From Clavulina sp. PMI_390 (taxonomy: Eukaryota > Basidiomycota > Agaricomycetes > Cantharellales > Hydnaceae): a stretch of 64,000 nucleotides of DNA. How positions within the stretch are numbered: position 1 is the first letter of the stretch; every line of letters begins with the position of its first letter. Below are positions 55,889 through 64,000 of the stretch, in pieces. The DNA lies in assembly GCA_015039315.1 (NCBI GenBank), contig WIDE01000004.1, positions 1-64,000 of the forward strand. The letters are read 5' to 3'. The notes beneath the pieces are model-generated. The model saw only the letters and a list, made by a program, of their open reading frames with translations. It had not been told where the DNA came from and made no database searches. A program made the position numbers and the translations under genes.

Positions 55889-58360
55889 CTAGACATAGAT
55901 TGCGGTAGTCCACGTTTCACTACCTAAAAACGCAATCCCTGCTTCACGGAAGTCATCTTTGATAACAGCCGTCACGTTCGTGGATGTTCCATTGGCAGGG
56001 CTCCCCAGTTGCATCGTCGCGCGAGAAGCACCGTACTTGGGCCATTTGGGCACTATCAATGGAAGGAGAGGTGGATACGAAGGATAAGCATGGAGGGGGT
56101 AAATGATGAAGTGGGAGCGGATGTGGGGGTGACTTACTATTCGGTCCGTTTGGCGATAAGGTATTCACGAATTGTACCCAGGCATCCACCATCACGAGGG
56201 AAGTTTGACCAAGCACATTTGTGCTATTCAAGAAGGCGTACTTTCCATATACTGTGAGAGGTGGGCATTGGAAATGGATGTCATACCTCAGTGTTGCTAC
56301 AAAGGAGGCACTCCGAAAGCCAGAATGAACAGCTCACCAAATTGAATCTCGGCGGAATGATACACTCCCAATGCAGGATCCATGCCTGGGATATTTTGTA
56401 CGAATAAGTAGTTATAAACGGGATAGAATTTATCCTTCTTTAGGTACGCGTCCAGCAATAGCCTCCTTCCTGCGTGGAAGATAGAATCCCCAAACATGGC
56501 CGCCAGACGTTTGTACTGATTCGTAGACAGAGGCTCATAAAATCGGTAAGAGGGAGGAACAATCGGCGGAGCAAATGGAGATCCAAGCGCAGGATTGTCC
56601 GGATAGAGTTCGAGGAGCTTGGTCAGGATAGTGCCGTTCATGGCGCTGGCTGAAGCGTTGTTAAGATATACATGGTCTAGAGTGAGAGAGATATCTTCAT
56701 ACTGAGCGGGTGGCATAAGAAGTGGAAAATGTATTCGAGTACTTGCCTTCGATGGAAGGAATAATAACCGACGAGTTAGCTACATCAATCGGTGCAAACT
56801 CGGTGCCTTCGTCAAGGTTATTGCCTTAGTACAGCAGCAGGCAGCAGTGAAAATTGGGGGCGAATATTATCCACTTAATCAGCCTTGAGGTGTAAATAAA
56901 GCAAAGCTGGTCCAATAGCTCACCCATCATAACAGGGATAGTTGACACCCGGCCTGCCCTCACCTGCTTTGAGGGCTGCGTGTCATGGAAGTAGCTATCT
57001 ATAACGCGGTTGAACGGGGAGTATGTAGACATGGATAGTAGGGTCAGCGTTGCATTATATAATGCGGCTGTAGGCAGCGAGCGCAAGCACGCGAGTGCAG
57101 AGCCATCGGCGAGAGCTGTAGGCCCGCATCCTGCCAGGGTCACGAAGGCTCGGTAGCGAGGATCAAGATAATCGGGCGGAGGGACGGAGTCACTGTAAAG
57201 TTTCCTCACAGAGTATACAATCAAGACGGCGATCCCAACTTAAGAATCATGGATGCCTATTCACTTACCCAGACGGAGCTCCACTCTCCATTATGGCCCC
57301 ACGGAAAAGACCTAATTCCTTCACAGCTTTTCCCCAGTCAGCGACGAGCATCGACCCGATCGACATGGCACCGGCGGACTGGCCGAATACTGAGGATTTA
57401 ATAACAGCAGCCAAGTGAGAAGGGGATGGCCATCTGGTTTATGGCTGAGGGTGCTCACCTGTTACCTGTGGTGCGTATAGCCGAGTTATATGAAGTGATG
57501 GCCAAATTTCGTTGGGTAAGCCACCTACGAGGTCAAGGGAAGAGGGCTTGAGATGAGATTATGACTGACCTTAGTTTGGTCCCCTCCAAAACTGCCGATA
57601 TTCTGTTGGACCCAGAGAAGCGCGGCCTGTATGTCATAGAGACCGACGTTAAGAGCAGCTGTCCCGTTGCTTGCCGCAGCTGCTACATCGGACGACGCAA
57701 GGAAGCCAAAGGAGTTGACCCTGTAGTTGAACGATACGTGGATTACGGGGCTTCCCTAGAACAAGATAGATTGTATGAGGTTTAGTACCTTATACCTTCG
57801 TAGAATAGTCGTTGTCCTCACCAGCTCAGCGCTCCGAAGGATGATTGCAGTCGGGTTGGACCCTGAGCTTCCTCCAGTAACGAAACCGCCTCCATATACC
57901 CATACCATGACGGGCAATTTGGAAGTCATGTTTACACCACCTGGTCGAACTATGTTGATGGAGAGGCAGTCTTCCGACATCTGAGAAACATTGAAATTCT
58001 GAAAAAAAAAAAAAAGCGGAAAAAGGCTCAGAATCATTGTCTCAGACTCGCCACAAGCAAACAGAGACTTACGGTAGGTGCTTGCATGCAAACGGGCCCG
58101 TAAGCAGTAGCGTCCACACTAGTTGATGAATGATTATGGATGGGTAAGGGCTTGGCGAATCTCAGCTCGCCAAGTGGAGGCTGGGCATATGGGATGCCGA
58201 GAAATTGCTCAAGTCCGTAGGCGTTGCGTGAACCGACGACAGTGGTGTTACTTGTAAGAGAGACTGTGGGGGCCTGGGCAGACACACTCGTCAAACCAAT
58301 CAGAATGCTCAGCGTGCAGAGCATAGCGCTGGTCTTCCTCCAACTCATGAAGGCGTTCAT
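55889..58360 (-). CDS. Secreted type-B carboxylesterase/lipase
   Basis: Secreted alpha/beta-hydrolase of the carboxylesterase type B family, roughly 550 residues in many exons. The first five are 58360-58073, 57998-57822, 57755-57570, a 7-nt exon 57465-57459, and one opening at 57389. The signal peptide ends about VSAQAPTV. Family motifs are visible: FLGIPYAQPPLGELRF, SEDCLSINIVRP, VMVWVYGGGF (oxyanion hole), VTVFGQSAGAMS (nucleophile Ser; usual GESAG is GQSAG here), NNLDEGTEF (acid) and GVYHSAEIQFGE (catalytic His). It ends WTTAIYV. One intron (donor 56746-56745) uses GC-AG, needed to keep frame from PSIE to DISLTLDH. Substrate is unknown; relatives act on lipids, aryl and aliphatic esters. 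It is convergent with ATP sulfurylase. Confidence 0.92.
58002..58015 (-). repeat. Homopolymer A14 (poly-T on the coding strand) at an intron acceptor
   Basis: The run lies in the first intron of the carboxylesterase gene, immediately before CAG of the acceptor, so it serves as an extreme polypyrimidine tract. Confidence 0.85.
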
Positions 58361-59783
58361 CTGAAGGGGAGATTGAAGAATGGAAGATATGATGTGCTAG
58401 GGTATCCCTCAGAGGTGGGCTATAAAAACATTCGACCGAATGAATCAAGTACTGCGTAATATCGTGAGGAAAGAAATCAACTGACCAGCACCCGACCCCG
58501 CCACGGCGATTCAGGATATACAGTCGGCACAGCCGAATGCTACCAGTTACAGGTCTCGAATAAGTATGCGATATCTGGATCTCACCACTGGATCTGCCCA
58601 AGAAACCACAAAAGAGCTGGCTCAGAGACTGTTAAATTCTTTGTCGCCGCGTCGTTGCCACGATTGACGACGATTGTATATGTTGCGAGCCGTGAGTATG
58701 GGATGGCCCCCATAATATCCGTTCGTGGCCCCGCGTTGCACAAATGATTACCCCGTGGTAGGTAGAGTTCGGTGGCGACATGACAGTTCCAAGGGAATGC
58801 CCCGAGTCATCTCTCATGATGAAAAGCTGCCGAAAGCTACCGCGGCCGACTGCTCCCGCTAAGAAGTACACCCGCATTCTTTGGTAGTTCCCCAACCATC
58901 AATCTCTTGTGCCGTGCCAGCGTGGTGCTGCACCCGATTTCCCGCCAGAGTCCCGGTCCTAGCTGGATGTCGCCGCATCAATGAGATCATGAGGCAACGC
59001 ATGACCAGGGTTGGGTGCGGGACGCTGAGAATCCCAGATGGATAAACGAAATGACGTTGTCTCGATCAAATTTCGGCACACAGGTATCTGGAACCGCGGA
59101 GCGTAGTGGTCGTAGCCTCGTGTTGCGGTGCCAATAGCTGCGATCAGCACAGGACCAAGCGCGCGGTCGCAACGGTATGTCGGCGCCCTAACTCATTCTA
59201 CGGATTCTTGATAGCGGCAACACTCCTCCGCGCCGTCGCCTCGCGAATACTTACCGGGACATTTTTCTCAATCTGAGGAATCTCGGCATCATCCCGTGAT
59301 TTCGGATACAACATAATCTCAAGTCAGTCATGAGCCACCAGCCCAGCTATCTTCCGAGTAGGATGAGCGCCGAAGCATCCAATGGAGAGGGGAGGCATTG
59401 TCAGCCTGAGAAGTGCAATGCTGGGTCAATAAAGGAGCTTGGTCCGAGTAATATGCTGAGAGATATAGCCACCACTTACTTGAGTTGTTGACCGCCTCAT
59501 CCCCCATTTAAGATATCGGCGGTGACGTTGAGCAAGGACTACTGAGATTTTTTGCACCTTGCTGAAGGAAGTCGTTAGCTCACCCTAGGTTTGAGCGAAT
59601 TCAATATCTCGTTATAATGATAAGGTGGAAGGTACTGAAGTATATCATTACATTGCAGTGGTCACATCAGCACAATTCTATGAAGAGACCTTAGAGGACA
59701 GACCAGAAAAACGTCAGAGGTGATACAGTAGAGACCAGGAGGAGATGATAAGTCAATATCAGATGATTGGGAACCCATATCCC
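58361..59783. other. Intergenic region upstream of the carboxylesterase gene
   Basis: It holds the carboxylesterase promoter and the 3' flank of the first Zn2Cys6 gene. A TATA-like sequence on the minus strand (TTTTTATAGCC) lies near 58420-58430, about 65 bp before the esterase start. No other gene recognised. Confidence 0.5.
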
Positions 59784-61906
59784 TTATGCCTCTGGCGATA
59801 AACTTGAAGAGGAAGATATGGTAATGCTTAGTGGTGGGGAACGAGGTTCGACTGAGCTGGCTACCGCGAGGAGGGGGTCTTTTAGCAGAGCAGGTGTTTG
59901 GGCTAAGGAATCAGCCGGTTTCCCGTAAGTTGAGGAAAGAGAAATCGCGATCCAAGTGGATAGAGGGGCGCAATAACTCACCCCATGCTGGAAACAACGA
60001 AACAATCTCATCGAGAAAGTCGAGCAGCATTTCGATCGCCTCGCAGTAGCTGACAGATAGTCTTGCATTCTCTATCGTTTCGGGTCGCCGTAGTTCGCGA
60101 GTGATGGCGCGGACAGCGTTCATGGCGTGGATCTGTCAATCAGACGTGAGGGAGCTTAACAAGATTTATTATCGTGGGCGAGATACTCACTGCATTCACT
60201 AGGCCTACTCGGACAGTGTGGAGTTTTTTGTGGTTTCGAACAATCTCGCAAATATCTAACAATTTTTGCACGCAGTGAAGCATTTTTCTTCTTGCTTCTG
60301 CATCTTCACCGGACCGCAAGCTGTGCAATATTAGCTCACTCCCACAAAGCATGATATGTGCGAGAAGTAGGCTGGCGTTGAAGGTTTTTGCGGCTTCTGA
60401 AGGCGAAAGCCCCCTAGGGTCACGTAGTGGAGGAAGGGAGGATTGTTGGGTGTGGATTTGGTCCTCTAGGTCCCTATATTCCCCCTCAAGTCCATGAAAG
60501 CCGTTTGCTAGTGGAATTCGGTGGAGTCAGCAAGTAGGTATCGAACCAAAATGAAAGAACATAGGAATGGGAATGCATACAGCAGACAATTGTGGCGAGA
60601 TTGTTCGCCCGCTCGAAGATTCTCGTTATCAACAGCCTTAGATGGGTGATCGATTGCCAACGCTGCGGTATGCCCGTGCCTTCAATCTGGTATGATTGTC
60701 AAAATCTGGAGTGATCATGTACAGGGATGCACGGACCTTCGTCACTTGGTCATCGACAAACACTTCCTCCGAAGTTGACGTCGCCCAACGATCGTCATAA
60801 GGAAGCGTGGAAGGACAGCCACACATGGTGGGCAAGGCCTGATCAGCGATGTAGATTGAGTAAGCTAACCGAGTTCGATCAATTGCTTCGTCCGAGTTCT
60901 TGGGTGGGGGCAAAAGAGATTCGCTACCAGAGCTGGGACTTGCTCCATCACTAGTAGGGGTCGAAGGGAGGTCGAGGCCGCACGCCATCGCAAAGCGGGT
61001 AGCTGAGCCAACGACTGCGAGGCATTCTGCTAACCGTCGCTCTTTCGTGAAGTAGCACCCTAATAGGACACTAGCCCACAGAAAGTGGCTAATACGATCA
61101 GCATACATGAGGGATTGGTTGAGGAAATAGCGAGTACGGTTGACAAAATATGGTTCGAGATACGTCCACCGTCCCCCGCTCCAGGAACATGCTCCGAGGT
61201 AACATGCGTTAAGTAGACAGGGGTGAATGGCATCGGGATGACAAGGCGGAAGGGAAAGACATCGTCGGAAGTAGGTAACATCCATGAAGAAGAAAAAATA
61301 TGCGCGATAAGGAAGAAATTGCTCTATTCTGTTCGGACGTAGTTCGCGAGATCAGCAAGACTATGTGGATCATGGATTTGCACATACAAGGCCAGGGATA
61401 ATGGTGAAGGCAGCTCCTTTAGACCTGCCCATCGAGTTGGGTCTAGCTCGTATTTGACAATGGGAGGCGTCTCGCGCACAGAGACCACCCCTAATCGTCC
61501 GACCCGCTCACGAAGTCTACCTGCCGCTAGCCCAAGGTCGTATTCAGCAGAGAGTTTGAGTTGGTTAACAAGTGTCTCTAGTTCCAGCGCGCGCGCTTCG
61601 AGAGTCTGTGTTAACGGGAGACGGCGAGCTAGGCCCGAAGGATACGTGCAGTCCTTGGCCAGACGCTCACAGCGCGAGCAGATCGGTTTGATACCATCAC
61701 ACCTCTAGAGATAGACAGATGACGTGGTAGCGGAGATGTCGAGGAGAGATGGATGATTGAGGGACGAGCAGAAGTTGGGGATTTTATTCAAAAATGGTGC
61801 CGTACATTTTCAGGCCGTGAGAAACGCTGATATCCAAGCCAAGATAACGCACCATTTTGAGCTTACGACATGGGAGGCATGCCCCTCCTTTGGCAAGGAG
61901 GGACAT
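59784..61906 (-). CDS. Zn2Cys6 transcription factor with fungal-specific regulatory domain, copy 1
   Basis: Nuclear regulator. The binuclear zinc cluster is at residues 10-37 with perfect spacing C-X2-C-X6-C-X6-C-X2-C-X6-C (CLPCRKLKM then RCDGIKPICSRCERLAKDC), split by an intron after KLKM. A short leucine-containing helix follows (ARALELETLVNQL). The middle homology region begins EQFLPYRAYFFFFMDVTYF and continues through SHFLWASVLLGCYFTKERR, DRTRLAYSIYIADQ and LPYDDRW. Early exons are 61906-61853, 61704-61388 and 61328-60737. The last exon uses acceptor CTTAG before CCCAAACACC and ends SPEA. Start is the ATG of MSLLAKGGAC; an upstream in-frame GTG is not used. Target genes are unknown. A tandem paralog lies upstream. 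Confidence 0.9.
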
Positions 61907-62755
61907 AGCGACCTCTCCACTCTCAAGGGCGTGTAGTGCTTGGCAGGAGACGTTTCGAGTGATCACAGAAACCCTTATTCAAATGGTACACTGTCGCGGG
62001 TCACGTCAAGTTGGTGCAATTGAACTCACGGCGTGACCGGAGAGCCCACTTCGGGGTGAGCGGGCAGGATCTCCCCAAACGAGTCCTTATAATGTGCTGC
62101 GCCTCCCCGTAATTCCTCCGCGTGATCAATGACTCCGCCCGTAAGGTACAGACTCATAATTATTGTAATACAAGCAAGCCCAATTTGACACAGGTTTTCA
62201 TAAAGGAAGACCTAGAGCATCCCCGGCGATTACTGGGGATCGGAGGTCCGATAGCTTAACAAACTACAAGAGCAGTGTTTCCTCGACTTGCACGCGACAA
62301 TCACTTAGCGCTCGGTAGTACAAAGCCTCTCTGATCTCCTTGCTGACAAGGCTGAAACTTACCAAGCGGCTGGGATAGCAAGGCCAATGCTTGTATGGAA
62401 AAAGGGCCTGGGCGCTAGCAGTGGCAGACAGCACGCCGCAGACCGAGTACAGAACTAGCAATAAAGGATATGACGAGAAGTAAGCAAGTATTAAATAACT
62501 AGGGTACAATGAAATGGAAGCGAGACGGTAGCGATAGTGGCAACTGTGGCATTAAGAGGGTTTCTGTGCATGGACATGGGGATATAGAGAAGAAGGTGTG
62601 AATCGTGATTACAGGGAGTGGGGCAAGTCAATAATAGCGAGCAGTTGAACAAGCTCGTCTCTCTTAGGGCAACGAGAATAACACGAGGATGGGAGATGGT
62701 TTGGGGCGCTGGTGGGGGAGGAGATGCATGTGAGTTACCCTCCCAGGAGGATGCT
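61907..62755. other. Intergenic region between the two Zn2Cys6 genes
   Basis: Promoter of copy 1 and 3' flank of copy 2. A minus-strand frame at 62264-62509 lacks any recognised family and is not called. Confidence 0.5.
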
Positions 62756-64000
62756 TCAGGTTGTTATGGAGCTCGCTGCCGTGCTGAGCGTGTCTTTTAT
62801 CAAGGTAGGAGTTTCGGCTGAGGAGTGAACTGTAAATGATGAGGAAACCCGAGGAGGCGAAATTACTCACCCCATGCTGGGAATAATGAGACAATCTCGT
62901 CGAGAAAGTCAAGTAACAGCTCAATTGCCTCGCAGTAGTCTGTGGTGAGTCTCAGATTTTCTTTCGTTTCAGCTCGCTGCAGTTCGCGAGTGATGGCACG
63001 AATGGCATTCATCGCATGAACCTGTCAAATCGCATGAGGAGCTGCACTAGATCCACGATGGGAGGAAAGAAGGAAACTTACTGCATTCACTAGACCCATC
63101 CTTACAGTATGAAGTCGACTATGCCTTCGAAGATTTTGGCAGATGCCTATCAGCGTTCGCACGCATTTGAGCATCTTTCTTCTTGCTTCGGCGTCGTCGC
63201 TGGGCCTCAAGCTTTGTAATATAAGCTCGTTCCCCCAGAGGGTGATGTGTGCGAGATGTAGGATTGGGTTGAACATACGAGCGGCGTCCGAGGGCGAAAG
63301 TCCGGTTGGGTCAGGCAATCGAGGAAGGGAGGCTTGTTGAGTATGCAGTTGGTCCTCCAAATCTTTGTATTCGTCTTCGAGCCCGGCGAGCCCGTTTGCT
63401 AGGGTGATGTAAAGCAATGTGAATTGGTGTGTGCCACACGGAGAAACTAGAACACAACGCATACCAGCAGCGTATTGGGAGAATCTATTCACTCGCTCAG
63501 TGATCCTCGTCATGGATAGTCTCATGTGTACTTTTGAACCCCAGCGCTCCGTTGAGGTGCCATCTCCGATCTAGTGATTTCGGTTAGATGCTTGAAACAG
63601 CGCGATATGGGAATGGGCGGACCTCGGCAACCTGGCATTTAAGGGACGCCTCCTCGGAGGCCGATGCCCACCGATCATCGTACGGGAATGTGGCAGGGGC
63701 ACCATATAAGACGGGCATGACTTGATCGGCGATATAGATCGAGTGTGCCAGCCGAATTCGGTCCATTGCTTCAGACTCACTCCTGGGTTCATCTAACATG
63801 TATTCACTACCAAAGCAGGTATGGTTTGCGTCGAAAGAGGAGGGACTTGAGGGAAGACTGAGGCCACATGCTATTGCAAAGCGCGCGGCTGCTCCAACCA
63901 CTGCGAATCCCTCCACCACTCGCCGTTCTTTCGTTAGGTAGCTCCCTAGCAGAATGCTAGCCCATAGAAAATGAGTCATGCGATCCGCATACTTGAGAGA
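62756..64000 (-). CDS. Zn2Cys6-family transcription factor, copy 2, N-terminus beyond window
   Basis: Paralog of the previous gene. Visible are the regulatory-domain segments MTHFLWASILLGSYLTKERR, DRIRLAHSIYIADQ, FPYDDRWAS, DLEDQLHTQQASLPRLPDP, GLSPSDAARMFNP, ARRKMLKCVRT and LLLDFLDEIVSLFPAW. The last exon (acceptor TTACAG near 62832) ends AASSITT with a TGA stop. Intron positions match copy 1. The zinc cluster lies beyond the window end, so DNA-binding capacity is inferred from the paralog. The C-terminal tails of the two copies have diverged in sequence and acceptor use. Confidence 0.88.

Overview
The window is nuclear DNA of a filamentous basidiomycete. Genes are split by many short introns (about 50-110 nt, with some very small exons), and the content is typical of an agaricomycete plant-litter degrader or plant pathogen: GH5 endoglucanases with CBM1, a membrane-anchored GH9, CBM20 glucoamylases, a fungal-type ATP sulfurylase and Zn2Cys6 regulators. 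A Rhizoctonia/Ceratobasidium-like source is an inference from this gene mix and was not tested. Gene models were built by eye from splice signals, reading-frame phase and agreement between paralogs.

Layout. 1-4655 (+): two tandem GH5 endoglucanases with CBM1, the first cut by the window start. 4790-6501 (-): a multi-spanning DUF1295/steroid-reductase-like membrane protein. 6502-14493: about 8 kb with no gene I can support. 14494-18139 (+): an HSF-type transcription factor with a very long low-complexity tail. 18140-22145: about 4 kb with no gene. 22146-24080 (-): a third, inverted GH5/CBM1 endoglucanase. 26426-28849 (-): a cystinosin-like PQ-loop transporter. 29861-33176 (-): a GH9 endoglucanase with a C-terminal membrane anchor. 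34616-36839 (-): a TVP38/VTT-domain membrane protein. 37941-47957 (-): three tandem GH15-CBM20 glucoamylases, with a 264-base run of N between the first two. 49507-51612 (+): a single-pass membrane protein of unknown function. 52937-55384 (+): ATP sulfurylase. 55889-58360 (-): a secreted type-B carboxylesterase. 59784-61906 and 62756-window end (-): two tandem paralogous Zn2Cys6 regulators, the second cut by the window edge.

Functionally this is largely a polysaccharide-degradation neighbourhood. Three GH5 enzymes and one GH9 act on cellulose-type glucan, and three glucoamylases with starch-binding domains release glucose from starch. Local duplication built both the GH5 and GH15 sets. In each set one tandem copy has lost most of the linker between its catalytic and binding modules. 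I found no clearly novel system. The most distinctive features are the conserved micro-exons (7, 7, 12, 14, 15 and 20 nt), two GC-AG introns, the paired linker losses, the HSF factor without a visible trimerisation zipper, and the well-formed but unassigned membrane protein at 49507-51612.
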